DNA from: Rhinopithecus roxellana
Taxonomy: Eukaryota; Chordata; Mammalia; Primates; Cercopithecidae
DNA: 64,000 nucleotides
Assembly (NCBI RefSeq): GCF_007565055.1
Contig: NC_044570.1
Span: forward strand, 13,421,602 to 13,485,601
Direction of reading: 5' to 3'
In this document: positions 33,401 through 45,430 of the stretch, piece by piece
Numbering within the stretch: position 1 is the first letter of the stretch
Layout: every line of letters begins with the position of its first letter
The notes under the pieces: generated by a model
What the model was told of the DNA's origin: nothing
The model's input: only the letters and a program-made list of their open reading frames with translations
The model's database searches: none
Position numbers and translations under genes: made by a program

Positions 33401-33403
33401 TGG

Positions 33404-33530
33404 CTGATTTTAGAGACAGGGTCTTGCTATGTGGTCCAGGCTGGCCTGAAATTCCAGAGTTCAAATGACTCTCCTGCCTCAGTGTTCTGCAAAGCTGGGA
33501 TTATAGTGGAAGGTCACCAGACTTGGCTAA
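33404..33530 (-). mobile_element. Alu-related fragment, reverse orientation
   Basis: GAGACAGGGTCTTGCTATGT, GGTCCAGGCTGGCCTGAAAT and CAAAGCTGGGATTATAGTGG follow a single Alu arm. Confidence 0.75.
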
Positions 33531-33639
33531 AGCTGATAGAATATTAAGAAAACCAAATACTGTACCTTAAATATCTATGAGATAATTAATTAAATTCCAC
33601 AATTATAGACAGAATTATAGAAGATTGAAATACATAAGT

Positions 33640-33945
33640 ACACTTTTTTTTTTCTTTTTTTTGAGATGGAGTTTTGCTCTTGTTTCCCAGGCGTGAGTGC
33701 AATTACACTATCTGAGATCTCTACAAACTCTGCCTGCTGAGTTCAAGGGATTCTCCTTCCTCAGCCTCCTGTATACATGGGATTACAGGCATATGACACC
33801 ACACTTACCTAATTTTGTATTTTTACTAGAGATGTGGTTTCACTATGTTGGCCAGGTTGGTCTTGAACTCCTATCCTGAGGTGATCCACCTGCCTTGGCC
33901 TCCCAAGGCGCTGAGACTGGAGGCATAAGCCACAGCTTCCTGGCC
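33640..33945 (-). mobile_element. Alu, reverse orientation
   Basis: T-rich start, GAGATGGAGTTTTGCTCTTG, CTCCTTCCTCAGCCTCCTGT, GTTGGCCAGGTTGGTCTTGA. Confidence 0.93.
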
Positions 33946-34106
33946 ATCAGTGCACTTTTATTACTTTGTAACTAATAGTATTGTTCTTTCATCTCAGAGT
34001 TGATTTGGGCCGTTTATCACCTTTCACTACTGTTTAAGTGTTAATTCTCTTCCATGAGAAACCACTTCTTTCTTGAGACTCTCCCACTCTCCACAGTCAG
34101 GGAGTC

Positions 34107-34206
34107 TGCCGCTCTTCTCAGTCATATGCCACAGCCCCTGACTTCTGGTAGTTTCAACAGAGTGTAAATAGGTCAGTTCACAAAATACACTGAAGACTTC
34201 TGGCTC
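34107..34206 (+). repeat. Direct duplication, copy 2 (partner at 33103-33205)
   Basis: Same ordered blocks as copy 1 with a few substitutions and indels. The Alus at 33.4 and 33.7 kb lie between the copies. Confidence 0.85.
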
Positions 34207-34328
34207 TTTTCTTCCACTTCCCAGTAGTAATTGACATGTAGCAGTTTTAGTCTATTGAACTAAAACCACATCACGTGATTTTTTTCCTAAATTTGTTACT
34301 AAGCTATTATAGTTTAATTACTATATTT

Positions 34329-34331
<3 letters not shown>

Positions 34332-34399
<68 letters not shown>

Positions 34400-34428
34400 A
34401 TTTTTATTTTTTTTTTTTTTTTTTTTTG
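34332..34428. repeat. Compound microsatellite (GT)n(AT)n(T)n
   Basis: GT run, then TA run, then T-rich tract interrupted by single A, contiguous over about 97 bp. Confidence 0.95.
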
Positions 34429-35454
34429 CTAACTTCAGAACCCAGAAACTAAGCGAAGAAAAAATTAAAAGCATGAGTGAGAACTTAGAAGATGGGAGCA
34501 GAATACAAAGTGTCTTGCGGAGACCTATGACTGAAAGCTAAAAAACAAACTTCTAAGGTAGTGGTTTGGCACATTTGAAGAAGTAATTTGTCGAAATTAC
34601 ATTGGTAGAAACATTAAACAAAAACTAAGGAAGTAGTCTATGATTCACATCTTATGCAAAGTTTAGTGTTTGAAAAAAATACATATGTTTTTATCAATAG
34701 CCAATACTTTCCTGCATTTGAGTTAGGTTGGTTTTTAAAGGTAAGGTATAGAAAAGCACATCCTCTGTTCTTATTCATGGCCTCTTGAATATTTATCGAG
34801 GGTTGCGATTTGCTTTAGATTTCAGAGCACGTTGTGACTTGCTCAGGTTGCATAGTTGATAAGCAGTAAAGTTTCAATTATAATCACTTTTAGTTACCTT
34901 TTCCTCTACCCCACTCATCTTGCCCCAAAGATGGGAATATCTCAGAATGTAGAGATTATACTTAGTGATCAGACTAAGTATGTCAGTGAACTAAGTTTGT
35001 CAGTGAACATGTGTCTTGTATTCCTTCATGATTCCACAAAGCCAGAATCAAAAGAAAAGAGAATAAATTAACTACATGAGGCTAATGTTGATACAGGGAA
35101 AGAAAAATATGGACAATTGTGGTTACTTTGGCTTTTCTTTGCTATGACCTTGTGTATCAGTGAGCAGTACCTCCATACTAAGGCATTAAGCCCGTGTGGT
35201 AACTTTTCAGTGGGTTCGAAAGCATCTGACACACAAAAAATGCTCAGTTAATATTTGCTGTTAATATGTCATGAGGAAATGAGTCAACTCAGGTGCTCTA
35301 GGCATTTATTTGGTCTCTTTTTATTGCCTTCCTCATAATTTATCATCAATATTCCATTACATAGAAGTTGCAAATGTTTCTTGAGGTTATTGTATAAACA
35401 AATTCTACTTTTTAAGAAAGAACAGTTTTTTATTATAGATTCTGAATTTCCAAT

Positions 35455-35530
35455 ATATTCTCAATATATTTTCATAAATCTGTGGTTGTCAAGAAGTTGG
35501 CAGCACATTATTGCCTCTAGTGCATATTAC
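35455..35530 (+). repeat. Direct duplication, copy 1 (partner at 36625-36710)
   Basis: AATATATTTT, ATAAATCTG, TATCAAGAAGTTG-type block, GCAGCA or ACAGCA, CACATT, TTGCCTCT and TACATATTA-type blocks recur in order about 1.17 kb downstream. Confidence 0.78.
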
Positions 35531-36624
35531 TACATAGCTAACATGAAATCTCTGCAGTTACTGAATTTTTAGGAATACATGTATTAAAGTATGTTTGCTA
35601 ATCTTATATAGTTATGGAGCTAGTGAACTATTTATTGTCATTGTGACAGCTTCCATGACCTGCATGGTGTCTTTCTGGCTTTGGGAATTCTTGTATGACG
35701 TTGGCAAATGTTGGAGTTTGGTGACTGTTCACCACAGAAGTGATTCTCTATCCCTTTGGAATCCAAAGGCAGCTTGTAAAGGCTGCGACAGAAAAGTAAA
35801 AATGTGAACATGTGCCTTTGGGTATTGCTAATTCAGATATAATGCTTTTAGCACCTGGTTTCCCAGACTGTGCTTGGTCCCTGGGCACAAAAGTCCTTAC
35901 ATTAGTTTGGGCTGAGCAGATAGTACAGCTGGGTTGAAAGTGACTGTCTATCATTTGGGATTGAGTCTATTGTGTGCTGTGTAAATTTAATTTTCTTTCT
36001 TGCTCTTTGGGTCAGTTGAGACCAACGGAAAGTGATGCTTTCAGTAACCTTGTGACAACACAACCCTCCATTTTATATGATTGTACTTTACAGCATCAAG
36101 GCAGGGTTTTACTGGACATTTTATGTTTGAAAGCCATATCCCTGGCTTTAGTACTGAGGGCCTTTGAAGCTCACACAGTGTTGTGTTCAGTGCCCGCAGG
36201 TGCACTTGTACCATAGATAAGCTCCTGCATTGATAACCATCTTTCTGCAAAGAGAACGGAGAAATTTATATTTAGTCATTCTGACTCTCAGTTATCAGCC
36301 TAAAGTAACAGATGACTACATCATTAGAACTAATCGAGCAATTGAAGAGAAAAGAATAAGGGTGATGTTGGGGGCGGGTAAGAAGCCATAGTTTTCAATT
36401 TTGATAGAAGTTAATAGCTTCCTAATTTGGGTCTGTTTTATATTCTAAAATATTAGTTTATGCTTCCTTGTCTCCTCAATGGGGAGAGACTTTTTTTGTC
36501 ATATTTTGATCATATTCTCTTGTAATTTTAATTATGTAAAATTAAAAAAATTGTCTTCCCTGCCTTTGGAGAACCCATAATTTTTAATATTTTTATAAAG
36601 AGAAAGTTCAGTGATTTTCTTATT

Positions 36625-36710
36625 AAATTTTGTTTTAATATATTTTGATAAATCTGTAATTATCAAGAAGTTGACAGCAACACATTGCCTCTGGTACATA
36701 TTATTTTAAC
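36625..36710 (+). repeat. Direct duplication, copy 2 (partner at 35455-35530)
   Basis: ATTATCAAGAAGTTGACAGC and ACATTGCCTCTGGTACATAT match copy 1 with a few changes. Confidence 0.78.
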
Positions 36711-38275
36711 CATGAGACAACTTCTTCTTCACTTACGGAAAACTTATCTGTCTCCAGTGACGCAGCTTCTTATTTTGTTGACTTCTAATATATGTTTTAT
36801 TTATAATATTTTTACTTTATGTATAACCTCCAGAATTCTTGTATATATTTTCCTTGAGACTGGAAGATGAGTAATTTCTCCATCTTCAGGTATTTTACTT
36901 TTCAATATATTTCTAGGAAATTGCCTGTAACGAGGTGTGAAATTTTGGTGGAATTTTCAAATAGATTCTTGGGAAAATATCAAGGGTGGTTATTTGATTT
37001 TGTCTGTGCACCCAATGTGTGGTTTCCCTTTTACTATTCTCTTGTGGAGAGTAACACTTCTTTCATACATTAGAACCATTGTCTATGTAACAAATCATGC
37101 TTTGATAATGTATCTACATAGATTCAAGTTAAATAAAATAAAACTGATAAAATAATACGGACAATACAATAACAATATTGCCTTTTACGATATAGTAACA
37201 GACAGATCTTCAACTTCAAGGAAGTTAAAAAATCTCTGGTTAGCAGGTATAGATGGTGGAAGTTCACCACATAGAAGACAGTTACAGCGTCACATCACCT
37301 ATTAGGTAACAGGGTTTCTTTCTTACTTGCCTGTGAAAGTTTCATCCCCTACACAGACTGTTTCATATTATAAATTAGTGATCATTAAGTCTGACACACT
37401 GGCCATAAATATTAGATAGCTTTTGTATTCACTGGGAAAACATTATGCTATTTAAAGGGCAGTTTCCTTCAGGAAAAGCTGTTTACTTGCAAGAGGAGCT
37501 CACAGTTATTAATACAAAAAAGGAGGAACTCAATCAATCTGTAAATTTTATGGAAGAACTTGAGAGAATTGTTCAGCTTATTTTTTGAAATAGAGTGTAA
37601 GCAATACATAAAATTTTAGTCGTACATAGTTTGTCCGAAGTCTTTCTCTCGAGATGTTTAAACTACCATTTCTATGGCGAAGAGGGGTATGACTACAGTT
37701 AATTCAAAAGTTCTCAATTTCAATCAACACCATGTAGGGAAGTACAGATAGTGCTTTAAGTCCTCCTTGTATCCTATCTGTGTTTCTGATTTCTTGTGTG
37801 CCTTTTCGCAGGTCCGTTGACTGTGTATTTCTCAACTGTAACCTCTAGGATATTTTCCACATTATAGAGTTGTTGAGGAAACTCAGTGAGCTAACTGTTG
37901 TGCCTAGTTGGTAGCAGGTGTCCAGTGTAATCATTGGTTTGTTACTAAATCAACCTGTTCACTCTTTCCCTCAGCAGCACCTGAAATATCAGTCATGACA
38001 GTGTTATTTCACAGATTAAAACAAAACGGGTTGCATTTATCACATGCCGTTGCTTCTATGCTTTTCTGTTTATTCTTCTATTTGCTGTTTGAAGACGAAA
38101 CTGGAAATTTATGCACTTAAAACATTTTAAATATAAAGTTTATTTTTGCAAGCCTAGCTTACATGAGAACTTTGTAGGCCACCATACTCAAATATGAGAT
38201 AGAGTATATGAAGAAAAGAAAAGCACTACATAAAAGGTTATGTTTTGTTCAGTGTATGTGTTTTTGTTTGAGTTG

Positions 38276-38446
38276 TTGTTGTTGTTATTTGCGACTGAAT
38301 CTCATTCTATCTTTCAGCATTGAGTGCACTAGTGTGACCTCAGTTCACTGCAATCATCCCCTCCCAGGTTCAAGAAATTCTTGTGTCTCCACCTCCTGAG
38401 AAGCCAGAAATATAACCATGCCCCAACACACCAAACAAATTATGTA
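38276..38446 (-). mobile_element. Alu, outer copy, first part (reverse)
   Basis: GACTGAATCTCATTCTATCT, CAGTTCACTGCAATCATCCC, then stops near ACACCAAACAAATTATG, where another Alu begins. Resumes at 38760. Confidence 0.85.
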
Positions 38447-38759
38447 TTTTTTTTTAACTTTCTTTATTTTTTATTTTTTAAGGTGGAATCTCATTCTCTT
38501 GCCCAGGCTCGAGTGTAATGATGTAAACTGGGCTCACTACAACAACTGCCTTAGGGTTCAAATGATTTCCTGCTTCAACCTCCTGGGTAGCTGGGATTAC
38601 AGACACCCACTACCATGCCCAGCTAATATTTGTAGTTTTTAGTAGAGGTGGGGTTTCACCATGTTCCTAGGCTGGTCTCAAATTTTTGACCTCAAACTGT
38701 CTGCCCATTATGGTCTCCCACTGTGCTGGGATTACAGTCCTGAGCCACAGTGCCCTGCT
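38447..38759 (-). mobile_element. Alu inserted into the outer Alu (reverse)
   Basis: T-rich start, GGTGGAATCTCATTCTCTTG, CTGGGTAGCTGGGATTACAG, GAGCCACAGTGCCCTGC end. Complete Alu within another. Confidence 0.9.
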
Positions 38760-38862
38760 GTATTTTTAGAGGACATGTAGTTTCTCTGTGTTGCACAAAC
38801 AATCCTCTCATGTTGACCTCCCAAAGTGGTGGAGTTACAGGTAGGAGCCACCATGCTTGGCC
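38760..38862 (-). mobile_element. Alu, outer copy, second part (reverse)
   Basis: TATTTTTAGAGGACATGTAG continues the Alu body that was cut at 38446. It goes on to CCTCCCAAAGTGGTGGAGTT and CCACCATGCTTGGCC. Confidence 0.85.
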
Positions 38863-39334
38863 GTTTTTACCTTACCCTTTTCATATTTAAAACAAATCTA
38901 TATTGCTATGATGAGTGATTGCCATTAAGTCCTTTGTTGTCTCTGAAAAAGTAGGCTGATAATCTTAGAAGGAATTGCTTCATTAGGTGTGGTCCATAAA
39001 ACTTCCTCTGCCCCAACTCTAGGACAAAAGGCAATTTCTGTTATTGTAGTTTGGATCTTTTCAGCAGAGATTCGGAAAACTGTTTACTGGCCTTAGTTAA
39101 ATTGTGACACTATGCTTAAAGGAGCCTGCCAGATTTTACTTGTGCAGCACTATAAAGTCATCATTCAAATGTAAATTTTCCTGTCTGTCAAAGCATAGTC
39201 TTTGTCAGTAATGAAATAAATGTATGCTGAATGAAAGTGTTCAAGAGATGAGTAATCCTTTCCTATTAAAGAAGGAAAACTGGAAGAGAATAAAATTGAA
39301 AACATACATCTCCTAAACCATATGTCCACCCCCT
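38863..39334. other. Gene-free stretch
   Basis: Nothing recognised. Confidence 0.45.
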
Positions 39335-39541
39335 AGGTTCAAGCAATTCTGCTGCCTCTGCACCCCAAGTAGCGCAGACTACAGGAATGTTACCCACCAC
39401 CTGGCAAATTTTTGTGTACTTAATAGAGACAGGGTTTCACCATGTTAGCCAGGCTGGTCTCAGTCTTTTGAGCAAAATGATCCACCAGCCACAGCCTCAC
39501 AAATTGCTGGGATTACAGGCATGAGCCTCTGTAATTGGCTT
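39335..39541 (-). mobile_element. Alu, truncated, reverse
   Basis: Begins mid-element at GGTTCAAGCAATTCTGCTGC and runs through GACAGGGTTTCACCATGTTA to the left-arm end. Confidence 0.9.
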
Positions 39542-40743
39542 GCATGTTTTAGTGATTCATACTAGGTCAGTATTATAAAACTATGGTTTGTATTTCTAAG
39601 GGGGGGGGGCTTAAATTGGAAAGATTTTTAAACTTAACAATTTCTGGATTAAACTCTTCTAATCTGCCTCTAGGTGGTATCAAGGCATTTTTTGCCCCAT
39701 GCCTGCTGATAGGGTTTGGCCAATGGAGACACCAGTCTCCACACACAGTGGCACTAGAGTAGCTGCTGTGTCTCAAGCCAAGAGAGGTCATAGTGTCTGT
39801 GATGACATCTTTCAAGTGCTCTACAGCATGTCCATCTTTCCAGGGCTGAGAATATCTCCCTCATTTGGTTCTCCAATCTCAAGGAGTACTAAGAGTGTCA
39901 TCCTGTTACTATCCCCTGGAACTCTGCCATCTTTTGTGGGTAACCTGAAGAAGTCACATTTTCTTTAATAGTTCTGAGATGACTTTGTGGGACCCATCTG
40001 CCTTCTTCCTGGATCCCAACTGCTGTGGAAAGATGCACGCATTATATTGGATCTTGGGTCTGTCATCAAAATATAGACTAGATAACTCCTTCTTTGCATA
40101 GTAAAGGAGAGAAAGAGGCTTTCAGATTAATTTGAGAGTTTAAAAGAGTTCTTTTTTTTTTTTTTTTTTTGGGCCATCGTGCATTCCACAAGCAATGGAT
40201 GAATTCCTGTTTTTACTCTAGCAAATCATTTATCATGTTTTTAAAATGGTTTAATAGTTCCATCAAATAGACACGGGCCATTCTACTGCGTTGCTGTAAT
40301 TTTCAGTACCTTTAAGATATATGAGTTTGACCATCTTCTGTATCTTTTGTTTGCTTGCCATCTATGTATTTTCATTAGTGAGTTCGGCTCTTTAGCCATT
40401 GTTAATTGGGTAGTCTCTCTTAATTTTGAGTTTCAGGATTTGTGTATTTTCAGTGCAAGCCCTTGCTTACGTCTGTATTATGCAGATATTTCCTTTCAGT
40501 CTGTCGCTTATCTATTTCCTGAACAAGATTTTACTCAGAGTATAAACTTGTAATACAAGAAAATGTAGATTATTAATTACTTTTTATCATTACTGATTGG
40601 CTTTGGTGTCATTTGTTAACACTTATGACCAAATCCAAGATCACATAAATTTCTTTGTGCCTTTCTTTCTTCTAGAATGTGCATAGTTTTACATTTCCAG
40701 TTAATGCCTTATTCATCAAAAATAAGGGAAAAAGAAAAGAAAG
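39542..40743. other. Gene-free stretch
   Basis: No gene recognised. Includes a G10 run at 39600-39609 and a T run near 40150-40170. Confidence 0.45.
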
Positions 40744-43700
40744 AGGGTGAATTGCTGGCAAGACGGCTGAATAAAAACAGCTCCAGACTGCAGCTCCCAG
40801 AGAGACTGACACGGAAGTTGAGTGATTCCTGCATTGAGGTACGCTGTTAAGCTTGCAGTTCTGGCTGCCAGAACAGCAGCAGTCTGACATAGACCTGGGA
40901 CACTGGAGCTTGGTGGGGGGAGGAGCATCTGCCATTGCTGAATCACGAGTCAGGCTGTTTTACCCTAATGATGTAAACAAAGCTGCAGGGAACTTTCAAC
41001 TGAGCGGAGCCAACTGCAACTCTGCAAGGCAGATGTTGTCAGAGTGCCAGATTTTTCCTCTCTGGGTAGGGTATTTTTGAAAATTGGGAGTAGCCCCAGT
41101 CAGGGACTCATAAATAAAACCTCCATCTTCTTGGGACAGAGCAGGTGGGGGAAGGGGCAGCCATGAATGCAGCTTCAGCAGGTTTCAACATTCCTGCTTG
41201 ATGGCTCTGCTTGATGGCTGCCGCTTGAGAAGCAGACCTCCCATCGGAGCATTCCAGCTCTGCTAATGGTCAGACTGCCTTCTCAAGTGGATCCCTGAGA
41301 TCTGTGTATTCTGACTTGGAGACACCTCCCGGTAGGTGCTGAGAGATACCTCATACAGCAGAACACTGACTGGCATCTGAAAAGTGCCCCTGGGGGATGA
41401 AGCTTCCAGAGAAAAGAACAGGCAGCAATCAATGAGACAGGAAAGTAACAAGGATATTCAGGACTTGAACTCAACTGCGAACTAAGTAAACCTGATAGAC
41501 CACCTGACAGAACTATCCACCCCAAATCAACAGAATATACATTATTCTTGGTGTCACATTAACATGTATTCAAAATTTGACCATACAATTAGAAGTAAAA
41601 CACTATTCAGCAAATGCAAAAGAATGGAAATTATAACAAGAGTCTCTCAGACCACAGTGCAATCAAATTAGAACCCAAGATCAAGAAATGTAGTCAAAAT
41701 GGCACAACTACATAGAAACTGAACACCCTGCTCCTAAGTCACTGATGGGTAAATAAAGAAGGCAGAAATAAAAATGTTCTTTGAAACCAATGAGAATGAA
41801 GACACAACATATCACAATCTCTGGGACACATTGAAAGCAGTGTGTACAGAAAAATGTATAACACTAAATGTCCACAAGAGAAAGCAGGAAAGATCTAAAA
41901 TTGACTCCCTAACATCCAAATTAAAGAACCAGTGAAGCGACAGCAAATGAATTCAAAACCTACCAGAAGACCAGAAATAACGAGGATCAGAACGGAACAG
42001 AAGGCGATTAGAGACAAATGTCATTTTAAAAATCAATAAATCCATGAGCTGTTTTTTTGAAAGATCAACAAAATAAATGGACCACTAGCCAGATTAATAT
42101 GATGAAAAGAGATAAAAATCAAATAGATGCAATAAAAATGGCATAGGGATTGTCACCACTGATCCCACAGAAATACAAACTACCCTCAGATAATACCATA
42201 AATGGCTCTGTGCAAACAAACTAGAAGGTCTAAAAGAAATGGATATATTTCTGAACACATACACCCACCCAAGTCTAAACCAGGAAGAAGTTAAATCTGT
42301 GAATAAACCATTAACACGTTCTGAAATTGAGGCAGTTACTGATAGCCTATCAACAATGACAATCCAGGACCAGACAGGGCAAGGCAGATTCATAGCCAAA
42401 TTCTACCAGAGATACAAAGAGGAGCAGGTACTATTCCTTCTGATACTATTACAAACATTACGAAAAGAAGAAAACCTTCCTAAAGCATTTTACAAGGCAA
42501 ACATCATCCTGATACTAAAACCTGGCACAGACACACCAAAAAAGAAAATTTCAAGTCAATATCCCTGAATAACATTGATGTGAAAATCCTCAATGAAATA
42601 CTGGCAAACTGAATCCAGCAGCACATCATCATGTTAATCCACCACAATCATTTCAGCTTTATCCCTGGCATGTGATGCTGGTACAACATGTGCTAATCAA
42701 TAAATGTAGTGCATCATGTAAACAGAACCAATGACAAAAATCACATGTTTGTCTCAACAGATGCAGAGAAGACCTTCGTCAAAATTATTCAGCATAGTAT
42801 TAAAGTTTCTGCCCAGGGAAATCAGGCAAGAGAAATAAAGGTATTCAAAATAGAAGAGAGGAAACCAAATTGTCTCAGTTGGCAGATGGCAGGATTGTAT
42901 ACGTAGAAAACCCATCAATCTCAGCAAAGAATCTTCTTAAGCTGGTCAGCAACTTCAGCTAAGCCTCAGGATTCAACATCCATGTGCAAAAATCACCAGC
43001 ATTCCTACACACAGTAAGAGAGACAAAAAACCAAAGCATAAGTAAACTCCCATTCACAATTGCTACTAAGATAATAAAGTACCTCAGAATACACCTCAGA
43101 AGGAATGTGAATAAACTATTCAAGGAGAACTTCAAACCACTGCTCAAGGAAATAAGAGAGGACATAAGCAAATGTAAAAAGCTTCCATGCTCATGGATCA
43201 AACGAATCAATAGTGGAAAGACAGCAATACTGCCCAAAGTAATTTATAGATTCAATGTTATCCCTATCAAGCTACTATTAGTTTTCTTCACAGAATGCAG
43301 AAAAAAACTACTGTAAAATTCATATGAAACCAAAAAAGAGGCTGCATAGCAAAGACAACCAAAAAGCTTAAGATTGCTCCAAAGCTGGAGGCATGATGCT
43401 ATCTGAGTTCAAAATGCCTTACAAGGCTAAGTAAGCAAAAGAGCATGGTACTTGTACCAAAGCAGTTGTATAGACTAATGGAACAGAACAGTGGCCTCAG
43501 GAATAATACCACACATCTACACAATGTGATTTTTAATAGGCCTGAAACAAGCAAGCAACGGGGAAATGATTTTCCCTTTAATGAATGATATTGGGAAAAC
43601 TGGTTAGCCAAACACAGAAAACTGAAGCTGGACCACTTGCTTACATCTTATGCAAAAATCAATTGAAGATAAATAAAAGACTTAAATGTAAGAATTAAAA

Positions 43701-44731
43701 CCATATAATTCCTAAAACGAAACCTAGGCAATACCATTCAGGATATAAGCATGTGCAAAGACTTCACGTTTTAAACATCAGAAGCAATAGCAATAAAAGC
43801 CACAATTCACAAATGGGTTCTAATTAAACTTAGGAACTTCTGTCCAGCCAAATAAATTTTCATGAGTGTGAACAGACAACCTATAGAATGGGTGAAAAAT
43901 TTTGCAATCGATCTATCTGAAGCAAGGCTAATATCCAGTATCTCACTGAAACTTAAGTTTACAAGAAAAAAAAAATTAAAAACACAAAGCCCTCATCAAA
44001 CAGTGTGCAGAGGATATGAACAGACAATTCTCAAAAGGCTTTGGTGCAGCCAATAAACATATGAAAAAAATGCTCATCATCACTCATTATTAGAGAAATA
44101 CAAGTGAAAACCACATTGAGGTACCATCTCATGCCAGTTAGAATAGGCGATCATTAAAAAGCCAGAAAATAGCAGATGTTGGAGAAGATGTGGAGAAATA
44201 GGAAGGTCAGTGGGAGTGTTAATTATTTAACCCTTGTGGAAGACAGTGTGGTGATTCTTCAAGGATCTAGAACTAGAAATACCATTTGATCCAGCAATCC
44301 CATTACTGGGCGTATAACCAAGGGACTATAATTCATTCCACTACAAAGACAAAGGAACATGTATGTTTATTACAGCGCTCTTCACGGTAGCAAAGACTTG
44401 AAAACAACCCAAATGTGCACCAATGATAGACTGGATAAGTAAAATGTGGCACATACACACCATGGAATCGTAGGCAGCCATAAAAATTGATGAGTTCAAG
44501 TCTTTTGCAGGGACATGAATGAAGCTGGAAACCATCATTCTCAGGAAACTATCACAAAAACAGAAAACCAAAGCCCACCTGTTCTCATTTTTAAGTGGGA
44601 GTTAGCAGTGAGAACACATGGACTCGAGGAGAAAAGCATCACATAGTGGCGGGTGATGGGATAGTGTAGAGATAACATTAAGAGAAATGCCTAATGTAGG
44701 TGACTGGTTGATGGCAGTTCTCCAACAGCCA
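40744..44731 (+). mobile_element. L1 with intact 5' end, large internal deletion, clipped 3' end
   Basis: Starts with L1 5'-UTR sequence (AAGACGGCTGAATAAAAACAGCTC and on). The UTR continues with landmarks such as GATGTAAACAAAGCTGCAGG and CAGACTGCCTTCTCAAGTGG up to about 41430. It then jumps straight to mid-ORF2 (CAAGGATATTCAGGACTTGA). The end of the UTR, all of ORF1 and the first part of ORF2 are missing. The 3' UTR stops near 44731 without poly(A) and abuts an inverted L1 piece. Divergence suggests an older primate L1. Confidence 0.9.
41437..44600 (+). pseudogene. L1 ORF2 remnant (endonuclease C-part, RT, C-terminus)
   Basis: ORF2p supplies endonuclease and reverse transcriptase for L1 retrotransposition. 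Here only pieces remain. The 109-codon frame at 42239-42568 covers the RT N-terminal region, with LTRSEIEAV, FYQRYKEEQ, ANIILILKPG. The frame at 42984-43316 covers a later region, with FLHTVRETKN, IKYLRIHLRRNVNKL and SWIKRINSGKTAILPKVIYRF. The catalytic YADD region near 42.9 kb is not preserved as an open frame. There are many stops and indels. The product cannot be made. Confidence 0.88.
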
Positions 44732-44797
44732 GTAATGATGGGCATTTTTTCATATATCTGTTGGCTGCATATATTGTCTTCTTTTGAGAAGTGTGAA
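44732..44797 (-). mobile_element. Inverted L1 ORF2 fragment
   Basis: The reverse complement reads CTTCTCAAAAGAAGACA, then GCAGCCAACAGATATATG, then AAAAAATGCCCATCATTACT. This is the same L1 ORF2 site that begins the next fragment on the opposite strand. Confidence 0.82.
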
Positions 44798-45217
44798 CAA
44801 ACACGTTTTAAAAGACATACAGGCGGCCAACAGTCTCATTTTTAAAAGTTCAATATCATTGATTAGTAAAGAAATGAAAATCAAAAGAACACTAAGATAT
44901 CCTCTCATACATGTCAGAAAGGGTATTATCATAACGAAAAATAATAAGAGATTCAGGTGACGTTTTAGAGACCAAGAAATAATTATGCACTGTTGGTGGA
45001 AATGTGAATTAGTTCAGCTTTTGTGGAAATCAGTAAGGCAATTCCTCAAAGGCTGGAAAGCAGAACTACTATTCACCCCACAATCCTATTACTGGATATG
45101 TACCCAGAGGAATATAAAAATCTCTCTACCGTAAAGACACACGAGTGTAAATGTTCGCTGCGGACTATTCACAAGAGAAGATGTGGAAATAACCTACATG
45201 CCCATCAATGAGAGATT
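44798..45217 (+). mobile_element. L1 ORF2 3' fragment, older type
   Basis: AAAGACATACAGGCGGCCAA, TGCACTGTTGGTGGAAATGT, ATTACTGGATATGTACCCAG and CTACATGCCCATCAATGAGA are L1 ORF2 C-terminal landmarks. It stops without 3' UTR at about 45217, a sharp junction to unrelated DNA. Confidence 0.88.
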
Positions 45218-45430
45218 GCCCCTGTGTTCTGAGCATTCCAACTGAGGGTGACAGCTGCGCTGTCCTCAGCACAGACCTGAGCAACACCGCCTCGCTCCGG
45301 GACAGCTGGAGGCAGAGGTAAATAAAAAATTTCCTCTGACTGCTGAGGATCAGGGACCCAGCAGAAGGGCTTCGTGTAAAATAAAAAATTCCCATGGCTT
45401 TAGAGCACCCCAACGTCCTTCCCACACACA
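45218..45430. other. Unique, relatively GC-rich spacer
   Basis: Moderately GC-rich sequence between the L1 fragment and the minisatellite. No gene recognised. Confidence 0.5.

Larger units (their letters stand above)
34429..38275. other. Gene-free AT-rich stretch
   Basis: No gene, RNA or named repeat recognised, apart from a local duplication (35455-35530 and 36625-36710). Confidence 0.45.

Noticed and set aside
42239..42568. 109-codon frame as a host gene
   Set aside because: It is the L1 ORF2 reverse-transcriptase N-terminal region inside a damaged L1.
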